Positions 25,087 through 36,505 of a stretch of 64,000 nucleotides of DNA are shown here, one piece after another. The stretch is taken from positions 41,475 to 105,474 of the forward strand of contig JADJCH010000013.1 of assembly GCA_016703325.1 (NCBI GenBank). The letters are read 5' to 3'. This DNA is from Burkholderiales bacterium (GTDB lineage Bacteria; Pseudomonadota; Gammaproteobacteria; Burkholderiales; Burkholderiaceae_C). The stretch's first letter is position 1. Every line of letters begins with the position of its first letter. The position numbers and the translations under genes are program-made. The notes beneath the pieces were generated by a model, which was not told the origin of the DNA, ran no database searches, and saw only the letters and a program-made list of their open reading frames with translations.

Positions 25087-25476
25087 CTACTTCACAACAA
25101 AGCGAACGGTGGCGGCAGCCTTGCCACCGATGGTGACAATGGCGACGGCTTTGGTGCCCGCGGCCACCTTGAAGGTACCTGCTGCTTCCAGCCTGTCCCC
25201 CGCGGGTCGGAGTTCCACCTCCTGCTTCTCGCTGCCACTGAGCAGCGTCACCTTGGCGCTGGCGTTGGACAGGTCGGCGGCTTTGCCGTGGTCGCGCAGG
25301 TGAAGCTGGATCACCGTCGGCTTGGCCACCAGTTCGTAGTCCATGTCCTTGACCTCGACCACGACGCCGCCATGCAGCGGCTTGTGCTCGTGGGCATGGT
25401 CGTGCTTGTCACCGGCGGCAAAAGCAGAACCAGCCAGGGCGAGGGTGATGGAGGCGAGGAAGGCATGCGTCTTCAT
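25087..25476 (-). CDS. Small periplasmic His-rich accessory protein of the metal efflux operon
   Basis: This 129-residue secreted protein has a signal peptide (MKTHAFLASITLALAGSAFA) followed by the metal-binding stretch GDKHDHAHEHKPLHGG. The mature part is a small beta-sandwich-like domain (VIQLHLRDHGKAADLSNASA). It is the last gene of the efflux operon, 52 nt after the RND pump. A periplasmic metal-binding role is inferred from the His cluster and position. Confidence 0.8.
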   Translation of the reverse strand: MKTHAFLASITLALAGSAFAAGDKHDHAHEHKPLHGGVVVEVKDMDYELVAKPTVIQLHLRDHGKAADLSNASAKVTLLSGSEKQEVELRPAGDRLEAAGTFKVAAGTKAVAIVTIGGKAAATVRFVVK

Positions 25477-25528
25477 GAGAGTCCTTTCGGGTGGGTGGGT
25501 GGGAACAGAAACTGAGATCAAAGCGCCA

Positions 25529-28648
<3,120 letters not shown>

Positions 28649-28649
28649 G

Positions 28650-29768
28650 TCAGCGCACCTGGTTGATCAGGGTGGCGCCTTGCGTGGCGATGCGGTCCCC
28701 GGCCTTCAGACCCGACGTGACCGCGACGTTCACACCATCGAGGGCCTCGGTCGTGATGCTGCGAGGCTCGAAGAGCTCGGGTGCGGTCTTGACCCAGACA
28801 ACGGTCTGGTTGGCCGGGTTCTTCATCAGCGATGCGACCGGGACCGCAACGCCCTTGACCTTCTGCTTCGTCTGCACGAACACGCGCACGGGTTGTCCGA
28901 CGGCCAGGCCGTTTAGGGCCGCACCCTGGGCGCGGAATCCCAGCGGCAGCGCTTGCTCGCGCAGGCTGCGCGCCGCACCCAGGTACTCCAGCGGCACACG
29001 CTGGTCGCCGACCGCCAGCGTGGCACTGCCGACATTGGCCGCGAGCGAGGGCTCGAAGGCCAGTGCCTCGATGCGCAAGCGGCCCGGGTCGATGATCTCG
29101 AACAGCAGTTCGCGGGCGTCGACCACCTGACCGGCCACCACGTGGGCCGAGGCGATCACGCCCGACACCGGGGCCACCAGCGCTTCCCGCGTCGCCAGGC
29201 CGCCGCCAACGGCCGCCATGCGCTCAGCCAGGCTGGCTGCTTCGCTCTCGGCCGCCTCGATGTCCTTGCGCGGCACGGTGTCCGACAACTCCTTCAGCCG
29301 CGCCACGCGCTTGTCGGCGAGCGACTTGGCCGCACGCAGCTCGGCCAATTGCGCGGATTGGTTCGATCTCTCGATGGGCGCTGTCGTTGGCACCACGTAG
29401 GCCAGCACCTCGCCCTTGCGCACCACCTGTCCCGGGTTGGGCAGGCCGCGCGGACCGGGCTCGATGCGGCCGGCGTTCAGCGGCTGCACCTTGCCACCGG
29501 CGTTGGGATCCATCAGCACCTTGCCGTTCAGCTCGACCGAGCGCGGCAGCTCGGCCTCACCAGCCACCATCGTGCGTACCCCCAGCTGGCGCTGGGCCGG
29601 CTTGGGCAGGAACACGCTGCCGTCGGGCTGGCGTTGGGGGCCGTTTGCGCTCGGCGCAGCGGGTGCGTCGCCATGGTCATGGCCTTCCCCGGCCTGCGCA
29701 GTCAGTGGGCCCACGAGTGCCAGCACCACGCCGAGCCAGGCCAGGCGATTCAGAGAAGCGCGCTTCAT
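28650..29768 (-). CDS. czcB: CzcB-type periplasmic adaptor (membrane-fusion protein)
   Basis: This 372-residue periplasmic adaptor has a signal peptide (MKRASLNRLAWLGVVLALVG) and then an N-terminal His cluster GEGHDHGD. Barrel/lipoyl segments follow with VELNGKVLMDPNAGGKVQPL and VVRKGEVLAYVVPT, then a helical hairpin with SLADKRVARLKELSD, and a membrane-proximal domain ending ITTEALDGVNVAVTSGLKAG. It bridges the RND pump and the TolC-type channel. It is separated by 1 nt from the pump gene, and its start overlaps the upstream stop (ATGA). Confidence 0.9.
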   Translation of the reverse strand: MKRASLNRLAWLGVVLALVGPLTAQAGEGHDHGDAPAAPSANGPQRQPDGSVFLPKPAQRQLGVRTMVAGEAELPRSVELNGKVLMDPNAGGKVQPLNAGRIEPGPRGLPNPGQVVRKGEVLAYVVPTTAPIERSNQSAQLAELRAAKSLADKRVARLKELSDTVPRKDIEAAESEAASLAERMAAVGGGLATREALVAPVSGVIASAHVVAGQVVDARELLFEIIDPGRLRIEALAFEPSLAANVGSATLAVGDQRVPLEYLGAARSLREQALPLGFRAQGAALNGLAVGQPVRVFVQTKQKVKGVAVPVASLMKNPANQTVVWVKTAPELFEPRSITTEALDGVNVAVTSGLKAGDRIATQGATLINQVR

Positions 29769-30325
29769 GCTGCACCTCCGGCGCGAACCTGGCGGACAGC
29801 CATCAGGCGTCTCCCGCCGAACACCAGCACCGCAAGCACGGCCAGGCCGCCAGCAGCCCATCCGGCGAACTCCTTCCAGGAGTGCTCATGCGCCGGCTCG
29901 TCGGTATGGGCGGCCTCGTGCAGATCGAGTTCGCCGGCCAGCAGATCGACTTCGGCCCCTGCAGTCACAGTCGCCGTGATCGGCAGCACGCCAGGCTTGG
30001 GCACCTCCTTGAGCACCACTTCGTAGGCGTCGTCACCGTGTGCCTCGGCCTTGAACTTGGCTCCTGCGATCTCGAGTTCGATCTGCGCGCCGCGCACCGG
30101 GGCGTTGTCGGCAAAGCGGTCGAGATAGAGGGTCACCTGCTTGTCGTCGAGAACGCCGACGAGCTCGAAGGTCTCGGACACCGCCGCAAAGCGGGGCAGC
30201 GCCGTGCCCGTGGCGGCCGGGGCGGCGTCGCCGTGGTCATGGCCATCGCCGGCTTGTGCCCGCAGGCCGGTGAAGAGCAGCACGGCCGCGAGACCGAGTG
30301 CTGTCAGGGAGAGGGAGGACTTCAT
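29765..30325 (-). CDS. His-rich exported membrane protein of the efflux operon
   Basis: This is a 186-residue protein with a signal peptide (MKSSLSLTALGLAAVLLFTG), a His cluster GDGHDHGDA, a soluble beta-rich domain (LVGVLDDKQVTLYLDRFADN), a second His-containing patch (LHEAAHTDEPAHEHSW) and a C-terminal membrane segment (FAGWAAGGLAVLAVLVFGG) with a basic tail. It is coupled to czcB by an ATGA overlap. I infer metal sensing or metallochaperone work at the periplasmic face of the pump; the family is not known functionally. Confidence 0.78.
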   Translation of the reverse strand: MKSSLSLTALGLAAVLLFTGLRAQAGDGHDHGDAAPAATGTALPRFAAVSETFELVGVLDDKQVTLYLDRFADNAPVRGAQIELEIAGAKFKAEAHGDDAYEVVLKEVPKPGVLPITATVTAGAEVDLLAGELDLHEAAHTDEPAHEHSWKEFAGWAAGGLAVLAVLVFGGRRLMAVRQVRAGGAA

Positions 30326-30383
30326 GGGATGGGATTCCTGAAAGGGGTTCGCTGAGCGTGTTCGTTGCGCGTGTTCCGGCGGC

Positions 30384-31697
30384 TCACTGCGGCAGCAGGC
30401 CCAGGGCCTGCCGCCACGCCGAGATGGCTGCGGCGAGTTCGATGCGGGCGCGCACGGCCTGTCGCTCGGCGTCTGCGGCCTCGGCCTCGATGCGCAAGCG
30501 CGTGGGCAGGTCGGACTCGCCCAGGCGGAAGGACTTGTCGAAGAAGCCGCGCGATTCGCGCGCCAGCTGGGCGCGGCGTTCGGTAGCGGCCAACTGCGTC
30601 CGAGCCGCGTCGGCGCGTGCGCGGGCGGCTTCGCGCACGCCTGCGAGGCGGGCACGTTCCAATGCCATCTGCGCCTGCAGTTCGACCGCCTCGGCGCGGG
30701 CCGAGGCGACGCGAGCATCGTGGCGGGGACCGGCGCCGAAGGGGATGCGCACACCGACCGTGAAGGTCTGCTGGTAGGACTCGCCATACGTGCCCCGGTC
30801 GCGGGTGGCGGCAATGGTGAGTTCGGGGCTGGCGCGAGACTGCGTGGCCGCAAGTGCAACCACGCCGTCTGCGACGGCGGAGCGGTCCTTCAACGAGAGC
30901 AGTTCGGCATGCGTGTCCGGGCCGTCCGCAGCGCTGGGTATCGGGGACGGCTCGGGTTCGGCGTCGGCGCTGGGCGAATGGCTGGGTGCGGCAGCGCCAG
31001 GCATGTCGACCAGTGGACGAAGCTGCTGCCAGGCGGCCGTGAGCGAACCTTCAGCTTGCGCCACGGCGGCCTCGGCCGCTGCCACGGCGCCGTCGGCCTG
31101 ATGCTGGTCGGCACGGGCCAGGTCACCGGCCTTCAGACGCTTGCCGACATCGGCGGCGATGCGCCTGACGTTGTCGAGCTGGCCGCGCGCGGCATCGAGT
31201 TCCATGCGGGCACGCTGCCACGACCACCATGCTTCGCGAACGGTGGCCGCCACGCGCAGTTGGGCCGCCGTGGTGCGGCTCTCGATGGCACCCCCCTCGG
31301 CATCGGCCAGGGCCTGGCTGCGGCCCCGTTCGCCCGGCAGCCACAACGGGATGGCTACGCCGACCTCGTACTCGCGGGTGCCGAGGTTGCGGTTCAGGCG
31401 GTCCGTCTTGGTGGACAGCTCCATCGCCACCGGTTCGGGCGTCAACGATCGGGCCGCCTGCTGCTGCGCGCGTGCCGCGTCGCGCCTCGCTGCCAGCGCC
31501 TGGGCTTCGGGCTGCCGCGCCCAGGCGGCTTCGAAGGCCGCACGCAGCGTGGGCCGGTCCTGAACGGTGGGCGTTGCCGCAGTTTGCGCGTGCGCCTCGA
31601 TCAGAGCGCCGGTCAGTGCAGCGGCGAGTGCCAGGGTCAGTGTGGCGCGGGCGGTGTGTTGCCGCCGCCCGGCGGCCAGAAATCTTCTTCGGTGCAT
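30384..31697 (-). CDS. czcC: CzcC-type TolC-family outer-membrane efflux protein
   Basis: This 437-residue outer-membrane channel has a signal peptide (ATLTLALAAALTGALIEAHA) and two long Ala-rich coiled-coil repeats typical of TolC/CzcC (for example DAARAQQQAARSLTPEPVAM and ARLAGVREAARARADAARTQ). Beta-strand segments include YEVGVAIPLWLPGERG and TFTVGVRIPFGAGP. It completes the trans-envelope pump with CzcA and CzcB. It has the usual length of the family. Confidence 0.88.
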   Translation of the reverse strand: MHRRRFLAAGRRQHTARATLTLALAAALTGALIEAHAQTAATPTVQDRPTLRAAFEAAWARQPEAQALAARRDAARAQQQAARSLTPEPVAMELSTKTDRLNRNLGTREYEVGVAIPLWLPGERGRSQALADAEGGAIESRTTAAQLRVAATVREAWWSWQRARMELDAARGQLDNVRRIAADVGKRLKAGDLARADQHQADGAVAAAEAAVAQAEGSLTAAWQQLRPLVDMPGAAAPSHSPSADAEPEPSPIPSAADGPDTHAELLSLKDRSAVADGVVALAATQSRASPELTIAATRDRGTYGESYQQTFTVGVRIPFGAGPRHDARVASARAEAVELQAQMALERARLAGVREAARARADAARTQLAATERRAQLARESRGFFDKSFRLGESDLPTRLRIEAEAADAERQAVRARIELAAAISAWRQALGLLPQ

Positions 31698-31861
31698 CCG
31701 ATGCTCCAGTGTTGAAAACAACCCACGGGAGATCGGCAAGGGGCGACGCTGAGCAACTCAGGGTCGGATCGGGCCTGGCTCCGCGCCACTGACACGAACG
31801 TCAAGGGGCGCGCACTCAGGCGCGAACGGGCTTCAGAAAGGGAAGAGACCCGCCTCGCCGA

Positions 31862-32224
31862 TCAGGCGAGGGGCAGCCACTGAGGGCGTTCGGGCGGGCT
31901 TTGCGCCAGGGTGCGCACCGTACCTTCGACACCTGCGGCTGGATGCGAAGTCAGATGGAGCAACGCCGTGCCCTCTATCGGTGCGGGCAGGCCGACGTAT
32001 GCGCCGTGGCAATGGCCGCAATCGAAGTCGAACACCGCCGGCGCGCTCTGGTCTGCCGGCGCACTGTCCTTGTCAGCGATGGCACGGTCCGTGTGCTGGT
32101 GCTCGTGATGGCCCAGGTGCTCGGCATGCTGGCCGGTTTCGTGCCCGCAATACGCCGCCACCGCCGCCCAGCTGAACTGGAGCGGCAGCAGGGTAAGCAG
32201 GAGGAGCGCGAGCCAGCAACGCAC
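31862..32224 (-). CDS. czcI: CzcI-like secreted metal-responsive protein
   Basis: This is a 120-residue exported protein with a signal peptide (MRCWLALLLLTLLPLQFSWA) and AYCGHETGQHAEHLGHHEHQ, a dense His cluster also seen in CzcI of Cupriavidus, plus FDCGHCHGAYVG with a CxxC pair. CzcI-type proteins sit in front of czcCBA genes and are thought to modulate their expression. It lies between the CDF exporter gene and the TolC-type gene. Confidence 0.8.
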   Translation of the reverse strand: MRCWLALLLLTLLPLQFSWAAVAAYCGHETGQHAEHLGHHEHQHTDRAIADKDSAPADQSAPAVFDFDCGHCHGAYVGLPAPIEGTALLHLTSHPAAGVEGTVRTLAQSPPERPQWLPLA

Positions 32225-32274
32225 AACGCAAGTCTAGCAGCAGCAATGAACGGGCGCAGGCGGCGGTGACCCGG

Positions 32275-32907
32275 TCACGCGCGAACCGTGAAGGGCTGCA
32301 GTTCTTGGCGCGCCTGGGCAACGACGGTACGCGCAGCGCTCAGTGCCAGCACGGCCATCACACCAGCCACGAGCAGATCGGGCCAGGCACTACCGGTGCC
32401 AAACACCCCGAGCGCGGCGGCCATTACTGCCAGGTTGCCGATGGCGTCGTTGCGGCTGCACAGCCAGACCGAGCGCATGTTGGCGTCGCCCTCGCGCCAG
32501 GCGTACAGCATCGAAGCCACTCCAACATTGGCCAGCAGCGCCAGGGCGCCGATGGCGCTCATGGTCACCGGCTCCGGCACCGCGCCGCCGGCCAACGTCC
32601 ACGCCGCCCGGCTCAGCACGAACACCCCGAATGCAGCCATCGACAGCCCCTTGACCAGCGCCGCCCGGGCGCGCCAGCGCACCGTCCGGCCCAGCACCAG
32701 CAGCGACAGGCCGTAGTTCGCCGCATCACCGAAGAAATCCACTGCATCGGCCAGCAGCGACACCGAACCCGACCTCATCCCGCCCACCAACTCCACGCCG
32801 AACATCACTGCATTGACGAATAGGGCCACCCACAGGACGCGGCGGTAATGCGGGCTGCGGGCGCTGGATGGGGCGGCGCAGTTGTGGCTGCAACAGGAGT
32901 CGCTCAT
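32275..32907 (-). CDS. Cation diffusion facilitator (CDF) family exporter
   Basis: This 210-residue inner-membrane protein begins with a Cys/His-rich stretch (MSDSCCSHNCAAPSS). About six membrane segments follow, with the CDF metal-site motif SVSLLADAVDFFGDAANYGL in TM2 and SRNDAIGNLAVMAAA in TM5. The C-terminal cytoplasmic domain is very short, as in the YdfM/DmeF-like small group. It probably moves divalent metal out of the cytoplasm. It is the promoter-proximal gene of the efflux operon and has a MerR-type promoter 33 nt upstream. Confidence 0.85.
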   Translation of the reverse strand: MSDSCCSHNCAAPSSARSPHYRRVLWVALFVNAVMFGVELVGGMRSGSVSLLADAVDFFGDAANYGLSLLVLGRTVRWRARAALVKGLSMAAFGVFVLSRAAWTLAGGAVPEPVTMSAIGALALLANVGVASMLYAWREGDANMRSVWLCSRNDAIGNLAVMAAALGVFGTGSAWPDLLVAGVMAVLALSAARTVVAQARQELQPFTVRA

Positions 32908-32939
32908 GGGATGGGTCGGTTTTTCAGGGGAATGGCTCG

Positions 32940-32970
32940 ATTGGAAACCCTGTAGCGACTGCAGGGTCAA
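32940..32970 (-). promoter_or_regulatory. MerR-type promoter/operator of the metal efflux operon
   Basis: On the minus strand TTGACC (32970-32965) and TCCAAT (32945-32940) are separated by 19 nt. The overlong spacer carries the dyad ACCCTGCAGTCGCTACAGGGT-like repeat (ACCCTG...CAGGGT arms). This is the layout recognised by PbrR/CadR regulators, where the activator untwists the DNA. It lies between the CDF gene and the divergent merR gene. Confidence 0.78.
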
Positions 32971-33008
32971 GGGGTACGATGCGTCGGCACAGAAGATCGA
33001 GGCTGCCC

Positions 33009-33473
33009 ATGAAAATCGGCGAACTGGCCACCCTGACCCGAACCCAGGTGGAAACCATCCGCTACTACGAGCGCGAGGGGCTATTGCCGGCCGCACCACG
33101 CAGTGATGGCAACTACCGCATCTACGGACCCGAACACGCCGAGCGGCTGGCCTTCATACGCCAATGCCGCTCGCTGGACATGGCGATCAACGAGATCCGC
33201 GTGCTGCTGCGCTTCAAAGATTCACCCTCGGCGGACTGTGGCGACATCAACACGCTGCTGGATGCCCACATCGAACTGGTAGCAACCCGCCTGCGCGAAC
33301 TGGGCTGGCTGGAGCAGCAGCTCAGGTCCTTGCGCAGCACCTGCGCGGTGGCGGGGGATGCGAAACACTGCGGCATCCTGACCGGGCTGTCGCAGGCGGC
33401 CCAGGGCGTGCAGGCGGCATCACGCCCACCCCTAACGCCCCACCCTGGCCACAGGACAGGAGCCCCACGATGA
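33009..33473 (+). CDS. MerR-family Cd(II)/Pb(II)-responsive regulator (CadR/PbrR-like)
   Basis: This is a 154-residue regulator with an N-terminal winged helix MKIGELATLTRTQVETIRYY, a dimerisation helix, and three Cys placed as in CadR/PbrR: PSADCGDIN near residue 77, STCAV near 113 and KHCGI near 121. It should activate the divergent efflux operon through the dyad at 32940-32970. Its stop overlaps the start of the MBL-fold gene (ATGA). The C-terminus is longer than in short CadR and rich in Pro/His. Confidence 0.88.
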   Translation: MKIGELATLTRTQVETIRYYEREGLLPAAPRSDGNYRIYGPEHAERLAFIRQCRSLDMAINEIRVLLRFKDSPSADCGDINTLLDAHIELVATRLRELGWLEQQLRSLRSTCAVAGDAKHCGILTGLSQAAQGVQAASRPPLTPHPGHRTGAPR

Positions 33474-34219
33474 TCTTCCGCCAACTCTTCGAACCCCTGT
33501 CGAGCACCTACACCTACCTCGTCGGCTGCCCCGCTACCGGCCAGGCGCTGCTGATCGACCCGGTGGTCAACAGCATCGACCGCGACCTGGCGCTCCTCCA
33601 GCAACTCGGCCTGAAGCTGGCGCTGACGCTGGACACCCACATCCACGCCGACCACATCACCGGCGCACTGCACCTGCGCGAGCGCACCGGCTGCCGCATC
33701 GGCACCCCGGCGATGGACCGCCTGCCCTGCACCGACCTGCAGGTGGAAGAAGGCCTGCCGATCACCCTGGGCAGCCTGACCCTGCAGGCCCTGCACACGC
33801 CCGGGCACACCGACGGCCACCACGCCTACCTGCTGGGCGAGCGCCTGTTCACCGGCGACGCCCTGCTGATCGACGGCTGCGGCCGCACCGACTTCCAGAA
33901 CGGCAGCGCCGCCGACCTGTACCGCAGCGTCACCGGCAAACTCTTCAGCCTGCCCGACGAGCAGCTGGTCTACCCCGGCCACGACTACCAGGGCCGCCGC
34001 GTGTCCTCCATCGGCCAGGAAAAGGCCCGCAACCCCCGCCTCGGTGCGGGCCGCAGCCAGGCCGAGTTCGAACAGATCATGGCCGGCCTGAACCTGCCCT
34101 ACCCCAAGTTCATCGACCACGCCGTCCCCGGCAACCGCCAATGCGGCGTCTGCCCCACCGACCTGCCGGAGCAGCTGCAGGCGTACTGCGCAAGGATGAC
34201 GGAGAGTGTGCAGGGGTGA
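33470..34219 (+). CDS. MBL-fold hydrolase, ETHE1/persulfide-dioxygenase-like
   Basis: This 249-residue metallo-beta-lactamase-fold enzyme has the metal motif THIHADHITGAL (HxHxDH) near residue 57, HTPGHTDGHHAYLL near 106 and a third ligand region LFTGDALLIDGCGRTDFQ. The last metal ligand lies in YPGHDYQGR. This pattern is closest to ETHE1/persulfide dioxygenase and glyoxalase II-like enzymes. The characteristic tail IDHAVPGNRQCGVCPTDLP is repeated as fragments elsewhere in the window (44,654 and 45,609). It is coupled to merR. Confidence 0.87.
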   Translation: MIFRQLFEPLSSTYTYLVGCPATGQALLIDPVVNSIDRDLALLQQLGLKLALTLDTHIHADHITGALHLRERTGCRIGTPAMDRLPCTDLQVEEGLPITLGSLTLQALHTPGHTDGHHAYLLGERLFTGDALLIDGCGRTDFQNGSAADLYRSVTGKLFSLPDEQLVYPGHDYQGRRVSSIGQEKARNPRLGAGRSQAEFEQIMAGLNLPYPKFIDHAVPGNRQCGVCPTDLPEQLQAYCARMTESVQG

Positions 34220-34364
34220 CTGACGGCTCTGCGCCGAGTGCGGTTGGCGACCGGCTCGCCGCCGACCGCTGCCGGCCATTGGCCAATTCTTCTTGCGCCT
34301 CTCCTTTCGTCAACCAGGCGCCCGAAAACTCGCCACTGCTTGATGCCCGCGTCCAGGAAGCTGC

Positions 34365-34769
34365 TCACTCAGCGAGCTGCTCCGCCACCTTGCGGGCAAA
34401 CCGCTCAAAGTCGCCGATGTGATTCGTCGCAATGGCGAACACGATGGCCCAGTCAATGGCGTCGTAGTTGTGCACGGCAAGGTTGCGGGACCCCACGGCC
34501 CGGCGCATCGCCTGCGCGATGTCGGTCTCGATGACCTGCGCCTCGGCCAAGCGTGTAAAGGCTTCACCCATCGTGCTGGGCGGGGGCAGCTCCAGCTCGG
34601 TCAACAGGTGGGCGGCCATGTCGACACACAGCTGGACGGCCCGGCTGAGGTTCAGCACCAGCACGTCCTGGGCGTCCAGGTCCTGCACGAGTTCGGGCAA
34701 GGTCGCGGGGCACCTCGACCGAACGCGCACCAGGCAGCGCCGCAGCGACTCCAGCTTGCGCTCCAGCAC
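34365..34769 (-). CDS. hepT: HepT-like HEPN toxin, copy 1 (start region altered)
   Basis: This is a 134-residue DUF86-type HEPN ribonuclease toxin with the catalytic motif RNLAVHNY (R-x4-H) near residues 95-102. It is about 95 percent identical to the second copy at 41270-41686. The original start codon and first three residues, still present in copy 2 (MDRL), are displaced by the poly-G insertion, so translation would have to begin at the GTG at 34769. Its partner mntA is reduced to a fragment, so the toxin would lack a linked antitoxin; the intact MntA of copy 2 might serve both. Confidence 0.75.
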   Translation of the reverse strand: MLERKLESLRRCLVRVRSRCPATLPELVQDLDAQDVLVLNLSRAVQLCVDMAAHLLTELELPPPSTMGEAFTRLAEAQVIETDIAQAMRRAVGSRNLAVHNYDAIDWAIVFAIATNHIGDFERFARKVAEQLAE

Positions 34770-34778
34770 TAGCGAAGT

Positions 34779-35019
<241 letters not shown>

Positions 35020-35021
35020 CG

Positions 35022-35106
35022 TGCCGCGAGGGTCAGGTCTTGTGCGTGCCGCGAGGGTCATGCCGCGAGGGTCACATGCCGCGAGTGCCGCGAGGGTCAG
35101 GTCTTG
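35022..35106. repeat. Short tandem repeats TGCCGCGAGGGTCA
   Basis: The 14-nt unit occurs at 35022, 35047, 35061 and 35086, with a truncated copy at 35077. Two of the copies are followed by GGTCTTG. The array lies just after the end of the hepT-mntA repeat copy 1 and before the ORF6N remnant. No function is evident. Confidence 0.75.
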
Positions 35107-35414
35107 AGTCTTGCCGCAGAGGGCTTCTTGCTGCCCTTGTCCTCGGGCGTGATGAACCCAATGGGCCGCTTGGGTGGCTCGGGCGGAGTCATCCGCTCGC
35201 GCAGGGCATCGAAGACCTGCGTGAGCCGGGCGCGGGTGTTGCGGCTGAAGGTGTCCTGGCTGATGGCCAGCGCCTCGGTCTTTTCCTGGGACTCGGCCAG
35301 CAGCTTGGCCAAGTCACCATGTGAAATCACCAGCGCCATCATGCCCGCGAAGGTGCGAATGATCTCAATGCTGACGGTGATGGCGCGTGGGCTACCCACC
35401 ACGGTGGAATGCAT
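35097..35414 (-). pseudogene. ORF6N-domain protein, C-terminal remnant
   Basis: The frame encodes GSPRAITVSIEIIRTFAGMM followed by a helix and LTQVFDALRERMTPPEPPKR PIGF-like tail, matching the C-terminal half of ORF6N phage-type anti-repressor/DNA-binding proteins (SPRAV.VS..VVRAF and PPEP.KR.IGF). The ORF6N domain itself is gone. The 5' side runs into the broken vapC, so the fragment is inferred to be a leftover of rearrangement. Confidence 0.6.
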
Positions 35415-35488
35415 CGCCACTTCCTGCTCGGTAGATGGTCGCCAGGGCCTCGAAGCTAAACCTACATCGCTGACCGCAGGCTCTGGCT

Positions 35489-35724
35489 TCAGACGGCGAA
35501 CCCCTCGATGAGGAGCGAGGGCACGGCGCCGAAGTGCTTGACGTTGGCGGTGGTACAAGTTCTGCTTTGTCACGGCAGCCCTGCGCCAGCTCCCTATAGG
35601 TCACCACTGAAATCCGCCAGGGGTCAATCGCATGCAGGCGTCTGGCGGCTCCCACGTGGCCGCGGGTGAGCCACACCAGCACGTCCGAATCGATCAGCAC
35701 CTCAGGGGGCGCTTCAGGAGTCAT
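35489..35724 (-). pseudogene. VapC-type PIN toxin with internal deletion
   Basis: The 5' part encodes a normal PIN start (VLIDSDVLVWLTRGHVGAA and YRELAQGCRDKAEL), and the 3' part encodes a normal VapC end (TTANVKHFGAVPSLLIEGF, AV, stop at 35489) in another frame. The middle, around 40 residues that include most of the acidic active-site residues, is missing at about 35560-35573. The broken gene starts within the vapB stop region at 35724. Confidence 0.78.
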
Positions 35725-35989
35725 TGCGCGAACCGTCGGCGTCAAAGCGCGGGGCTCGGAGGCGTCGGACGTAGCCGGCGACGTCGGCCATGTCTTCGCG
35801 GTCGCGCCACATGCCGAACAGCGGGTCATCGGCGAACTCGGCCGCAGCCTGTCCCACAGCTGCATGTTCTGCTTCGATGCGTACCGTCACCCGCGCGCCG
35901 GCCGAATCGGTCAGCGCGGGGTCAAGCCTGTCTCGCCAAGCCTGGGGTAGTTCAGCTACCGACACGTGTTCCAACACCACTGCGTTCAT
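35714..35989 (-). CDS. VapB-type antitoxin linked to the broken VapC
   Basis: This 91-residue protein starts MNAVVLEHVSVAELPQAW and ends in a toxin-binding tail (FGMWRDREDMADVAGYVRRL). It overlaps the vapC start as usual for vapBC pairs. With the toxin deleted it is an orphan antitoxin, perhaps still able to repress or cross-neutralise. Confidence 0.72.
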   Translation of the reverse strand: MNAVVLEHVSVAELPQAWRDRLDPALTDSAGARVTVRIEAEHAAVGQAAAEFADDPLFGMWRDREDMADVAGYVRRLRAPRFDADGSRNDS

Positions 35990-36112
35990 TGCTGATTCCT
36001 CATTGCTCAGACCTTCGCACATGTAAGCGAAGTTCGTGCCTCGCAGCCACCCTCGACGCGAATCCTGCAGCATGTTTGCCGACTTGATCGTACCCCAGCG
36101 GGTTGACCGGCG

Positions 36113-36505
36113 GTGCGACGGAGTTGGGAGCTTCATCAGCAGGTGGCCACGGATGCGTTTGGCAATGCGTTGGGCGACGCCGTCGTGGCCAACATGAGCA
36201 GCCCCAGCGCGGCTGACAACCGCGCGGCGCTGAATGCTGCTGAAAGGGCAGCCGACCCGGAGCGCTACACCACGCCAGTTGGGGGTTCGGGGCTGCGCGT
36301 TGGTGGAGGCGGCTCTGGCCTGCGGTTCGATGGTTCCGCATTGGCGTCCTGGAACCGTGAGCTTGACGAGGGCATAGCTCGGCAGGCGGCGCGCTCTTCA
36401 ACCATCGGCGCACCGCGCTCAAGCGTGAGCGCGATCTACAACCTCATGATGCGGCGCGTTGCTGTCGTCGGAACGCTGCCGGCGAGCTGTCCACCTCGCG
36501 CCTGA
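36113..36505 (+). pseudogene. Possible fragment of a large hemagglutinin/polymorphic-toxin type protein
   Basis: The frame carries VATDAFGNALGDAVVANM and a Gly/Ser-rich stretch (VGGSGLRVGGGGSGLRFDG) like the variable C-terminal regions of two-partner secreted hemagglutinins. No start, signal or catalytic domain is present, and the frame runs into the convergent AraC gene. It is probably a remnant; the family call is tentative. Confidence 0.35.
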
